Shown here: one piece after another, positions 1 through 7,523 of the stretch
Numbering within the stretch: the stretch's first letter is position 1
Layout: each line of letters begins with the position of its first letter
From: an uncultured Bacteroidales bacterium
GTDB taxonomy: Bacteria > Bacteroidota > Bacteroidia > Bacteroidales > Marinilabiliaceae
Length of the DNA: 64,000 nt
NCBI GenBank assembly: GCA_937892255.1
Contig: CALAUL010000078.1
Span: 1 to 64,000, forward strand
Direction: 5' to 3'
Notes under the pieces: generated by a model
Database searches by the model: none
Seen by the model: the letters and a program-made list of their open reading frames with translations, nothing else
Told to the model about the DNA's origin: nothing
Made by a program: the position numbers and the translations under genes

Positions 1-372
1 CAGTGGCGCAACGGAAATGCCATTTATCGAATAAAGAAAAATGTTGGTCTGCTCTTTAACCTTAACGGTGGAAGTAGCTATTATCTTGCTAATCCTATTG
101 TTTTGAGTTTTAGAGTGAGTTACAGTAGTTCGACAGGAAAATATGGATATAGCGGAGCATATAATCCGAAAGGGGTGAATTTTAGTTTCTCGGGGAGTGG
201 AACTGCTTTGGTTATTACACACAATTACGGGAAAGCACTCAATGTATCGGTGATAATACATGCATCACGAAGTTATGCAACTTTACAAAGTGAAACAACA
301 TCATCGTTTACTCTTAATCTCGGAGGAAATTATGACGCAACGATAACTTGTATTGACACTTCTACCTATTAA
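1..372 (+). CDS. 3' end of a probable phage tail-type or adhesin-like protein (partial)
   Basis: The reading frame is open from the first base and ends at TAA 370-372, leaving 123 codons with no start inside the window. The product is rich in Ser, Thr, Gly and Tyr and looks beta-stranded. It contains ITHNYG followed by alternating hydrophobic strands. An ITHN-G motif near the C-terminus is common in phage tail-fibre and receptor-binding proteins, so a phage tail protein is my inference; a surface adhesin is the alternative. A lipoprotein gene with its own promoter follows 61 bp later. Confidence 0.5.
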   Translation, partial: QWRNGNAIYRIKKNVGLLFNLNGGSSYYLANPIVLSFRVSYSSSTGKYGYSGAYNPKGVNFSFSGSGTALVITHNYGKALNVSVIIHASRSYATLQSETTSSFTLNLGGNYDATITCIDTSTY

Positions 373-375
373 CGC

Positions 376-406
376 TTTGATAAGTAAAAAAAAGATGATA
401 TTTTTG
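376..406 (+). promoter_or_regulatory. Bacteroidetes-type promoter of the lipoprotein gene
   Basis: TTTG at 376-379, 19 bp spacer, then TATTTTTG at 399-406 match the TTTG-N19-21-TAnnTTTG consensus. Transcription should start near 412, about 22 nt before the ATG at 434. Confidence 0.6.
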
Positions 407-433
407 ACACGTAAACATTAATAAGTAAAAGAT

Positions 434-991
434 ATGAAGAAAGTTTTATTTGTGATTTTAGGGGTATTTCTGCTCTTTACGGCATGCAACAAGGATGATG
501 AAAATAACAAATTTGATAGTAATCACCGACTTTACATCAACGGAGTGGATAAAGCAAACAAAGCCGTACGTTATGAAAATCTATCAGTGGAAGAGATTGT
601 TCGCATTGATAGTGTATGGCTCAACAGTTCTGATTTGCATTCGGGAATATCTGAACTCTTTGAGTTTGCTTTGGGCAATATTGATACAATAAACAATCGG
701 TTTGCCATGCAAGCAGGGTATATCAATAATGGGACTTATGACAATATATTCTTTGCTTATCGTAATTATTATTTAATGAGATTTGTTTACGGAGAGAATG
801 GCACATACTTAGGTACAGATACTCTTGCATACGTACCCAACAAACAGATAACAGATGCAAAGGCAAAGATTGATAGTCTTTTCCCATTGGAGAAGTGGAG
901 CGAAATATATGAAATCTTTAACAACGCATTCACTTTCATTCCGTGCACAGGTGAAGAACTCCGAGAGTTAGAGAAGCAGGGTCTTTGGTAA
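434..991 (+). CDS. Hypothetical lipoprotein, 185 aa
   Basis: The N-terminus has two lysines, a hydrophobic stretch and the lipobox LLFTAC (Cys18), so the protein should be lipidated and membrane-anchored. The mature part starts with a charged, Asn/Asp-rich linker typical of Bacteroidetes lipoproteins and then has no domain I recognise. Acidic and aromatic residues dominate. It is a single-gene transcription unit, with a promoter at 376-406 and a terminator at 1019-1047. It lies just after a phage-like gene fragment and may be cargo of the same element, but nothing proves this. Confidence 0.75.
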   Translation: MKKVLFVILGVFLLFTACNKDDENNKFDSNHRLYINGVDKANKAVRYENLSVEEIVRIDSVWLNSSDLHSGISELFEFALGNIDTINNRFAMQAGYINNGTYDNIFFAYRNYYLMRFVYGENGTYLGTDTLAYVPNKQITDAKAKIDSLFPLEKWSEIYEIFNNAFTFIPCTGEELRELEKQGLW

Positions 992-1018
992 TATCACACA
1001 TAAAACAGAACATTATAT

Positions 1019-1047
1019 AGGACGTCCTTTTGGGGTGTCCTTTTTTT
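1019..1047 (+). terminator. Rho-independent terminator after the lipoprotein gene
   Basis: A 9-bp stem (1019-1027 with 1033-1041, two G-T pairs) with a 5-nt loop leads into a run of seven T. Confidence 0.75.
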
Positions 1048-1077
1048 GTTTTTTAGAGGTCACGGAAAAGATTGTTA

Positions 1078-1218
1078 TTAGCCTTGATGAGTGAAAAAGC
1101 GTAAAGTTCGTTTTTGTTGTCGTATTTCTTTTTTAAGGGTTCTATTTTGTTGTTGTGGGTTATTCAAATTTCTATTACCATTATCACTTCTTGTATTGTT
1201 TATGATATCGTCCAACAT
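1078..1218 (-). CDS. Possible small protein, 46 aa (weak)
   Basis: On the minus strand an ATG at 1218 opens a 46-codon frame ending at TAA 1078-1080. The product starts MLDDIINNTR, is Asn/Gln-rich in the middle and very basic toward the C-terminus (KKEIRQQKR). A CATCTTTG stretch about 35 nt upstream is one base off the TAnnTTTG box. I do not recognise a family. It is the only open stretch in this otherwise non-coding region that looks protein-like, and it could easily be chance. Confidence 0.2.
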   Translation of the reverse strand: MLDDIINNTRSDNGNRNLNNPQQQNRTLKKEIRQQKRTLRFFTHQG

Positions 1219-1634
1219 GACATGTTACTAAATCGTAATTTCAAAGATGTAAAATAATCGTTTGTTCTCCTTTTAAAAGGACTTTTTGTTTAAATACTAA
1301 CTCGTTAAAAATTTTTTAGGGAGACTCTAAAAAAACACACACAATCATTATTTATTTCGTCAGTATATTGTTTTGATATTGTTAAGTAGATCAAAGTACA
1401 AAAAGTGTAGTGTTTAGCAATAATATTTATACAAGTCGAAATCTGATTAAAGCCAATTTTGTTTCAAATACATCTGACAACGAAAATATGGTGTGACCAT
1501 AAGTCGTTAATTAAGTTATTTAAAACAACTAATTATCCAATGTCTAATATTATAAACAAAAACTTGTTGCAGAAACATAAATAATCAAGAAATAGGGTAG
1601 GAATATGCTTCAAAAAGCCATGTAAACATAATAT

Positions 1635-1845
1635 TTACACAAGTTTACAATAATTGGGGCGTTGTTTACAATGCAAAAAGAGGTGTTTTTTTAAAAAGTA
1701 TACATCATATTATGTGTTTAATTTCAATTAGTTACACAAGATTAATTATAGTAAATATTTAGACAAATCCATTTATTTGTGTAAATATTGCTATAATTTT
1801 AATTAAAATTAATGATTATACATTGAATTTCAAATAATTACACAA
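1635..1845. repeat. Dispersed TTACACAA motif, four copies
   Basis: Exact copies of TTACACAA lie at 1635-1642, 1732-1739 and 1838-1845, and the reverse complement TTGTGTAA lies at 1777-1784. Four exact 8-mers within 211 bp of non-coding DNA suggest protein-binding sites rather than chance, even in AT-rich sequence. Confidence 0.4.
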
Positions 1846-1931
1846 AATATCTCCACTTAAAGTGTAGATTAATATGTTATAAATTTGATTTTAAGGATTT
1901 TACGAAAAATGATTCATTTTGTCCTTTTAAG

Positions 1932-2062
1932 GATATTAACAACCTGTCAATAAAACTAAGTTGCTGCTAATCTTTACATTAGCTTTATTACTAACATACG
2001 ATGTCAATAACTGTAATGTTTCAATATATTCATTTTTGTCATGATATTAGGTTGTTGATATC
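1932..2062. repeat. 14-bp inverted repeat with about 100-bp spacer
   Basis: GATATTAACAACCT at 1932-1945 is repeated inverted as AGGTTGTTGATATC at 2049-2062, with one mismatch. It could be a long-range hairpin, paired binding sites or recombination sites. No recombinase gene is adjacent. Confidence 0.4.
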
Positions 2063-2428
2063 GGTTTAACTGCGAACAAAAATGCTCTCTTAAATTATGA
2101 TACAACCGCTTGAGGAGCGTTAGTCCTAATGATAACCTGTATAAATCTGTTGTTATAAGGGCAAAACCCAGCTTTATACAAGCAAAAGCATGTCTAAAAC
2201 GTGTCTAAACATTACAATTTGCCCAATAAAAATTATAGAATTAAAATTCTAATGATTTTCGGTATGAACTCTCAAAAAATTATCGAGCGTAATGCCGATT
2301 GTCGTAGTTCAGTTCTCAAATATATGAAGCATTCAATCCAAATCTATAATAGGCGGATTTTTAAAATTTATAACAATACACATGAACCCTACGACAATCA
2401 GTTTTTACAAGTTTAATTCAAAATATCA

Positions 2429-2498
2429 GTTTACATTTATGTAAACATTGCGGTTTACATAAGTGTAAACTATATTGTTTACATAGGTTTGTTTACAT
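2429..2498. promoter_or_regulatory. Operator array: two 18-bp palindromes plus tandem half-sites
   Basis: Two near-perfect palindromes of the form GTTTACAT-N2-ATGTAAAC lie at 2429-2446 (perfect) and 2453-2470 (one mismatch), 24 bp apart centre to centre. Two further GTTTACAT half-sites follow at 2477-2484 and 2491-2498, 14 bp apart. The array sits 30 bp upstream of the promoter of the HTH gene. Arrays like this are usually bound by dimeric HTH repressors, so autoregulation is the simplest reading (inference). Confidence 0.65.
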
Positions 2499-2526
2499 TT
2501 TATTGAGTGAAAAATGTTTACTTAAT

Positions 2527-2557
2527 TTTGTAAATTCTATGTAAATATGTATATTTG
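2527..2557 (+). promoter_or_regulatory. Promoter of the HTH regulator gene
   Basis: TTTG at 2527-2530, 19-bp spacer and TATATTTG at 2550-2557 fit the Bacteroidetes consensus exactly. Predicted transcription start is near 2563, so the upstream in-frame TTG at 2555 cannot be the translation start. Confidence 0.7.
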
Positions 2558-2581
2558 CATAATGTAAAAAAAATAATAGTC

Positions 2582-3076
2582 ATGAGAGACAGAATAAAAG
2601 CCATATTAGAGTATTTAGATATAAATCAAACCGAACTCTGCAAAAGAACTGGTATTTCAAAGTCATCTCTATCGCATATTATGTCTCCCAACGGCCGTGG
2701 AGGTTCATTTGCGAATAATATAGAGAAAATATTACAAGCCTTTCCTGAGATTAATAGAAATTGGCTAACTACAGGGCATGGCTCAATGACACAAATCGAA
2801 GACTTCCATGAAAAGTCATTGATTCAAACATTGGAAGACATTGAATTAGAAAACAATAACACCTCTGTTGGGAATTCCAAGTCGGAAGTAAAAACGGCGT
2901 ATAAGCAACATATAGATAAGACAAATATTGTTCATGATCAAAACAATGTCTTATCAAAAAACGAATTCCCATTAAGAGAATCTGACTTAAAAAAAGAAGA
3001 AAAACGCAAAATAGAGCGAATAGTAATATTCTACAGCGATGGAACATTCACCAATCATATCCCTCTTGACGAATGA
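2582..3076 (+). CDS. HTH (XRE/Cro-like) transcriptional regulator, 164 aa
   Basis: Residues about 1-65 form a helix-turn-helix domain: DRIKAILEYLDINQTELCKRTGISKSSLSHI has the Q-T-E-L / S-K-S-S-L pattern of XRE recognition helices, followed by NWLTTGHGSM, typical of Bacteroidetes phage-repressor-like proteins. The middle is a polar linker. The C-terminus IERIVIFYSDGTF is a short tail I associate with this class in Bacteroidetes. ATG 2582 is chosen because the promoter lies at 2527-2557. The palindrome array upstream suggests that it binds its own control region. The next gene, pyrK, has its own promoter, so the two need not be co-transcribed. Confidence 0.75.
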   Translation: MRDRIKAILEYLDINQTELCKRTGISKSSLSHIMSPNGRGGSFANNIEKILQAFPEINRNWLTTGHGSMTQIEDFHEKSLIQTLEDIELENNNTSVGNSKSEVKTAYKQHIDKTNIVHDQNNVLSKNEFPLRESDLKKEEKRKIERIVIFYSDGTFTNHIPLDE

Positions 3077-3147
3077 TTGTATCGATAAGAAAACATAAAA
3101 AATGTAGAGATATCGTAGTTCAGAGAGTATTTCTTGTTCAGATTTTA

Positions 3148-3155
3148 TATCTTTG
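3148..3155 (+). promoter_or_regulatory. -7 element of the pyrKD promoter
   Basis: TATCTTTG at 3148-3155 matches TAnnTTTG. No good -33 box is visible at the normal spacing. It places the transcription start near 3161 and so decides that pyrK begins at ATG 3182 rather than at the upstream TTG 3134. Confidence 0.5.
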
Positions 3156-3181
3156 GCGGAGAATATTCAAAAGAACAAGAA

Positions 3182-3955
3182 ATGCTAAAACGATTTACTA
3201 CAGACTTTACTGTTGTCGGTAATAAAAAAATAGGCGAAGACTACATATTATTAGAGTTGAAACACCCTAATAATCTGCCTCAAATAGACGCTGGTCAATT
3301 TGTAGAAATACAGATACCGGATACAGCTAAAACTTTTCTTCGCAGACCAATATCAATTCATGATGTAAATTATGAATCAAACACGATATCATTATTGATT
3401 CGTATAGTCGGAAATGGCACAACATTGCTGTCAAATCTAATCGATGGAGACAAGGTCAACCTTATTTACCCTCTTGGAAATGGCTTTTCTATTGACAAAG
3501 CCGGCAAAAAAGCATTGCTTATAGGTGGAGGAGTAGGAGTTGCTCCGATGTTGTATTTGGCAAAGAAACTTAAAGAAAATGGCTCAATTCCGGAATTTCT
3601 TTTTGGAGCAAAATCTTCCGACGGACTATTACTTATTGACACATTTAAGCAAGAAGGTGCAGTCTACATTACGACAGAAGATGGTTCGGTAGGGGAAAAA
3701 GGATTTGTGACAAATCATTCTGTATTTAGCCATCTAAATGATTATACAAGCATATTTGTCTGTGGACCTACGCCAATGATGAAAGCCATTGGGAAGATTG
3801 CAATTACGGAAAAGATTCATTGTGAGGTCTCACTTGAAAACAAGATGGCATGCGGAATAGGCGTATGCTTATGTTGTGTGACAGAGACAAAAGAAGGTCA
3901 TAAGTGTGTATGTTCAGAAGGTCCGGTATTTGAAATAAATGAATTAACATGGTAG
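3182..3955 (+). CDS. pyrK: Dihydroorotate dehydrogenase B, electron-transfer subunit PyrK
   Basis: 257 aa, the usual PyrK size. It carries FAD and a [2Fe-2S] cluster and passes electrons from PyrD to NAD in pyrimidine synthesis. The N-terminal flavin domain has LRRPISIHDV. The NAD-binding half has IGGGVGVAPM and CGPTPMM. The C-terminal cluster motif is C-x4-C-x2-C-x12-C: ACGIGVCLCC, then CVC near residue 247. Its stop overlaps pyrD by 7 bp, so the two are translationally coupled, as expected for a type 1B enzyme. Confidence 0.93.
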   Translation: MLKRFTTDFTVVGNKKIGEDYILLELKHPNNLPQIDAGQFVEIQIPDTAKTFLRRPISIHDVNYESNTISLLIRIVGNGTTLLSNLIDGDKVNLIYPLGNGFSIDKAGKKALLIGGGVGVAPMLYLAKKLKENGSIPEFLFGAKSSDGLLLIDTFKQEGAVYITTEDGSVGEKGFVTNHSVFSHLNDYTSIFVCGPTPMMKAIGKIAITEKIHCEVSLENKMACGIGVCLCCVTETKEGHKCVCSEGPVFEINELTW

Positions 3956-4863
3956 ATTTATCAGTAAAACTCGGTGATTTAACGTTCAAAAACCCCGTAA
4001 TGACAGCATCGGGGACGTTTGGTTATGGATATGAATACGACGACTTCATTGACGTATCATCTTTAGGCGGAATAATAGTTAAAGGAACAACCCTAAATGC
4101 AAGAGAAGGAAATAAATATCCTCGTTTGGCAGAGACACCGCAAGGTATGATAAATGCCGTGGGTTTACAGAACAAAGGTGTTGACTATTTTTGTAAAAAC
4201 ATCAACCCAAAACTAACCAAATATACAACCAATGTGCTTGTAAACGTTTCTGGTTCAACGATAGAAGATTATGTTGCAACAGCAGAACGAATCAATGAAT
4301 TGGGCAATATTCCGGCTATAGAACTTAACATCTCGTGTCCGAATGTAAAAGAAGGAGGAATGGCCTTTGGAACAAGTTCAGAATCAGCTTCTAAGGTGGT
4401 AGCTGCCGTTCGTAAGGTCTATAAAAAACATTTGATGGTGAAATTATCGCCCAACGTAACAAGCATTGCCGATATTGCAAAAGCAGTAGAAGCTTCGGGT
4501 GCAGATTCTGTATCACTAATCAATACACTTTTAGGAATGGCAATCAACGCAGAAACTAGACGTCCAGTTATATCTACAGTTACAGGAGGTCTGTCCGGAG
4601 CGGCTGTAAAACCTATTGCATTACGAATGGTATGGCAAGTTAGTAAGGCTGTAAACATACCTATTGTTGGTTTGGGTGGTATTATGAATGCTACAGATGC
4701 TATAGAATTTTTGTTAGCAGGAGCTTCTGCAATTCAGGTGGGAACCGCGAATTTTATCGACCCAACAATTACTGTGAAAATTGTAAAAGGTATAGAAGAG
4801 TATTTACAGAGACATAATTTTAAATCTGTAAATGAAATAATTGGCAGTTTACAAACAGTGTAA
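3949..4863 (+). CDS. pyrD: Dihydroorotate dehydrogenase class 1B, catalytic subunit PyrD
   Basis: 304 aa FMN TIM-barrel enzyme oxidising dihydroorotate to orotate. The N-terminus has NPVMTASGTFGYG. The active-site loop ELNISCPNV carries Cys130, the catalytic base of class 1 enzymes. The C-terminal phosphate-binding part has GLGGIMNATDA and GASAIQVGTA. It overlaps pyrK, its electron-transfer partner. The 3' end and the gap to the next gene hold several GTTTACA motifs. Confidence 0.95.
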   Translation: MVDLSVKLGDLTFKNPVMTASGTFGYGYEYDDFIDVSSLGGIIVKGTTLNAREGNKYPRLAETPQGMINAVGLQNKGVDYFCKNINPKLTKYTTNVLVNVSGSTIEDYVATAERINELGNIPAIELNISCPNVKEGGMAFGTSSESASKVVAAVRKVYKKHLMVKLSPNVTSIADIAKAVEASGADSVSLINTLLGMAINAETRRPVISTVTGGLSGAAVKPIALRMVWQVSKAVNIPIVGLGGIMNATDAIEFLLAGASAIQVGTANFIDPTITVKIVKGIEEYLQRHNFKSVNEIIGSLQTV

Positions 4864-4892
4864 ATCGTATAGTTTACATAGTATAGTTTACA
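4847..4892. promoter_or_regulatory. GTTTACA cluster before the DUF4105 gene
   Basis: Exact GTTTACA copies start at 4847, 4872 and 4886; the last ends 4 bp before the ATG at 4897. The pair at 4872/4886 has the same 14-bp period as the pair at 2477/2491, and the 21-bp segments match at about 18 positions. It may be a target of the HTH regulator encoded at 2582 (inference). Confidence 0.45.
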
Positions 4893-4896
4893 AATA

Positions 4897-6051
4897 ATGA
4901 GATTGTTGTTTACTTTGATAAGTCTACTATTGGTTGGTTTACAAGTCAACGGGGCAGTTGTAAATTTGACTAATAAATCTGAAATATATCTACTGACATG
5001 TTCTTCTGGCGAAGAATTATATTCGGTATTTGGACATAGTGCCATAAGGGTAAAAGACGATTCTTTGGGATATGATTATGTATTCAACTATGGCACATTT
5101 GATTTTGATACCCCAAATTTTTACGGAAAATTTATGAACGGGGATCTAAAATACATGTTGTCATATACTGATTACGAACGCTTTATATATAGTTATAAGA
5201 ACGATGGACGAGGCGTTTCGAGTGGTAAGTTGGAGTTGACCCTTAGAGAACGCCAAGAACTATGGTGTTTGTTGGTAGAAAACATACAACCTCAGAACCG
5301 ATTTTATAGGTATGATTTTTTCTTTGATAATTGTGCAACACGAATCAGAGATATTGTTTTTAAGGTAAAAGGTTTAGATAAAGAGGCTTATACAAAAAGT
5401 AGTGGTGCGACATATAGGGATTATTTGCATGCTTTAGCCGGAAAAACCAGTTGGAAATCACATGGTGTAGACTTAGTGTTAGGCATAAAAGCAGATAGAG
5501 TAGCCTCTTATTATGATAGAGCTTATATGCCGTTGTATTTGGATAGTTTGTTTCATCAGGCAGGATTGATTACATCTGAAAAAGAAGTTATTCCACAAAA
5601 AAAAACATCTGACGAGAACTTTTTAGATGTGTTTACACCGAACTGTTTTAGTTTACTATTGTTTACATTATCGCTGTTAATATTTATAATTGAAATATAT
5701 TGTAAACACTACATTAAATTTTATGATATTATTGTTTTTACTGTTGCATTGTTAGTTGGAGGTTTACTCCTGTACTTAGGACTATTCACCAAACATACGA
5801 TTACAGAGTGGAATTTAAATTGTCTTTGGGCGTCTATTGTATATTTACCAACTATATATTTTATAGTATTAATGGGTAAAAAGAAATATGCTTTACATGG
5901 TTTACATGTGATAGCAATCATTAATAATGCGTTTCTTATAGTATTGATACTGTTAAGTATGTTTGAAGTTCAAATGTTGCCAATGATGGCGTATCCAATA
6001 GCAGGAGCGTTATTTATTCGAAATATGTCAATTTATAGATTTACAAGATGA
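4897..6051 (+). CDS. DUF4105 (Lnb N-terminal-like) membrane protein, 384 aa
   Basis: An N-terminal signal peptide (MRLLFTLISLLLVGLQVNG) precedes a periplasmic domain of about 200 residues with the family's hallmarks. These are LLTCSSGEELYSVFGHSAIRV, FNYGTFDF, and YDFFFDNCATRIRDIV with conserved His, Asn and Cys. The last 130 residues hold about four hydrophobic membrane segments. The biochemical function of the family is unknown; it resembles papain-like/NlpC permuted folds (family knowledge, uncertain). The gene follows pyrD by 33 bp and overlaps the next gene by 4 bp (ATGA). It holds an unusual number of GTTTACA motifs. Confidence 0.8.
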   Translation: MRLLFTLISLLLVGLQVNGAVVNLTNKSEIYLLTCSSGEELYSVFGHSAIRVKDDSLGYDYVFNYGTFDFDTPNFYGKFMNGDLKYMLSYTDYERFIYSYKNDGRGVSSGKLELTLRERQELWCLLVENIQPQNRFYRYDFFFDNCATRIRDIVFKVKGLDKEAYTKSSGATYRDYLHALAGKTSWKSHGVDLVLGIKADRVASYYDRAYMPLYLDSLFHQAGLITSEKEVIPQKKTSDENFLDVFTPNCFSLLLFTLSLLIFIIEIYCKHYIKFYDIIVFTVALLVGGLLLYLGLFTKHTITEWNLNCLWASIVYLPTIYFIVLMGKKKYALHGLHVIAIINNAFLIVLILLSMFEVQMLPMMAYPIAGALFIRNMSIYRFTR

Positions 6052-7367
6052 GATACAGAAGAACTATATTTGTAATTCTCTTTATTTTGTCATTGACATA
6101 TTTGCTTTTGAGAATATTTGAAAAAGAAGACAAGGTAAAAATCAATTTAGACAAACCAATAAAATCAGAATCATATAAGATATTGAACGAAGATAATGAC
6201 ACAAATCTGTTATCAATCGACAATTTCATTTCGAGATTTATAAGACGAGAAGGTCTTAAAGGTGGAGCATCTGTAGCTATCAGTAAAGACGGAAAACTCG
6301 TATATGCAAAAGGGTATGGATATTCTAACATAGAAGATACGGTGGTATTACAGCCATACAACACAATGCGAATAGCCAGTGTTTCTAAACTTGTAACTGC
6401 AGTCGCTGTTTTTAAACTTATTGAAGACGGTAAATTAGGTTTACATCAAAACGTATTTGGAGTAAACGGAATTTTAAATGACTCTATATATTTACACTAC
6501 AAGGATAGTCGTATGGACTCGGTTACTGTATATCGTCTGCTAAATCATTCTGCCGGATGGACTGCTCGTTGGGGAGATCCGATGTTTATGCCTCATGCCA
6601 TAGCTCGACAAATGAATTATAGTTTGCCAATATCCATGAAAGATATCATTGTATTTATGCATAACAGATGGATGCATTTCACACCGGGAACATCATCTGT
6701 ATATTCTAATTTTGGGTATGGTATTTTGGGCGAAGTTGTATCTAAAGTCTCAGGACAACCCTATGAAGAATATGTCAAAAGCAACATATTATCTCCGTTG
6801 GGGATTTATGATATGTCGATAGGCTTTTCTGACAAGGACAAACGATTGAAAAATGAAGTCTACTATTATGAAGCGGATTCGAGTCATACGGCATTTGACT
6901 ATCGAACAGATGAAAAAGATAGTGTCAGAGTTCGCAGAGCATACGGAGGAACTGATATTCAAACACTTGGTTCTGCCGGCGGTTGGGTTGCGAGTGCTAC
7001 GGATTTACTGAAACTGGTTCTTGTCATCGATGGTTTTGACAATGTCCACGATATACTAAACAAGAAGCATATAGAAATAATGACAACGAGTGAAAAAGGT
7101 TTCGACCCTCTCGGTTGGCGATATGTTCATGATAACAATTGGTATAGAAGCGGGACATTGGCTGCTACCTCTGCAATGGTATCAAGACGTTCTGATGGAG
7201 TGTGTTATGTTGTCTTGTTCAACAGTGCAAATCATCGAGGACCGGATTTGTCAACATTGATAAGAGTAAATATTGATAAGATTATTGATAATATCAATCA
7301 TTGGCCAAAGACGGATTTGCTTGAGAAAGACACTTTATGGCAACGATATAATGCTAATAACTTTTAG
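6048..7367 (+). CDS. Serine beta-lactamase-family (class C/PBP4*-like) hydrolase, 439 aa
   Basis: An uncleaved N-terminal membrane anchor (residues about 6-22) suggests a periplasmic, inner-membrane-tethered enzyme. The catalytic SxxK tetrad is S111-V-S-K114 in MRIASVSKLVTA. The second motif is YSN in VYSNFGYGILGE, and the domain ends with HRG near NSANHRG. These fit the beta-lactamase/transpeptidase-like superfamily, which includes peptidases and esterases, so true beta-lactamase activity should not be assumed. The start ATG overlaps the DUF4105 stop by 4 bp, indicating coupling. Confidence 0.85.
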   Translation: MRYRRTIFVILFILSLTYLLLRIFEKEDKVKINLDKPIKSESYKILNEDNDTNLLSIDNFISRFIRREGLKGGASVAISKDGKLVYAKGYGYSNIEDTVVLQPYNTMRIASVSKLVTAVAVFKLIEDGKLGLHQNVFGVNGILNDSIYLHYKDSRMDSVTVYRLLNHSAGWTARWGDPMFMPHAIARQMNYSLPISMKDIIVFMHNRWMHFTPGTSSVYSNFGYGILGEVVSKVSGQPYEEYVKSNILSPLGIYDMSIGFSDKDKRLKNEVYYYEADSSHTAFDYRTDEKDSVRVRRAYGGTDIQTLGSAGGWVASATDLLKLVLVIDGFDNVHDILNKKHIEIMTTSEKGFDPLGWRYVHDNNWYRSGTLAATSAMVSRRSDGVCYVVLFNSANHRGPDLSTLIRVNIDKIIDNINHWPKTDLLEKDTLWQRYNANNF

Positions 7368-7489
7368 TCGTGACGAAAGAAGTTTCATAAAAAGCGACAT
7401 ATTAACTCTTTCCCAAAATATAATCTGTTTTTATCAGACATCAATAATTGTGAGAATATCAATGTGGCAACAATCATAATATTCAATCC

Positions 7490-7523
7490 AAATAAATACA
7501 TATAATTTTATATGTATTTATTT
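7490..7523. terminator. Bidirectional AT-rich terminator between convergent genes
   Basis: A perfect 16-bp stem (7490-7505 with 7508-7523) lies between the end of the beta-lactamase-family gene and the end of the minus-strand gene, whose stop codon (7518-7520) lies in the hairpin. T-rich arms on both strands suggest that it serves both genes. Confidence 0.65.

Larger units (their letters stand above)
1219..2428. other. AT-rich intergenic region without a convincing gene
   Basis: About 1.2 kb, very AT-rich, with stop codons in all frames apart from short chance frames. It contains three GTTTACA/TGTAAAC copies (1621, 1643, 1664), four TTACACAA/TTGTGTAA copies (1635, 1732, 1777, 1838) and a 14-bp inverted repeat (1932-1945 / 2049-2062). 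It leads into the operator array before the HTH gene. I saw no tRNA or known riboswitch. Confidence 0.6.

Noticed and set aside
2201..2416. 71-aa plus-strand frame in the AT-rich gap
   Set aside because: GTG start without a promoter or ribosome site, composition of random AT-rich translation, and it runs up to the operator array.
3134..3181. Upstream TTG start extending pyrK by 16 residues
   Set aside because: The -7 box TATCTTTG lies inside this stretch, so it is probably not transcribed; ATG 3182 gives the normal N-terminus and length.
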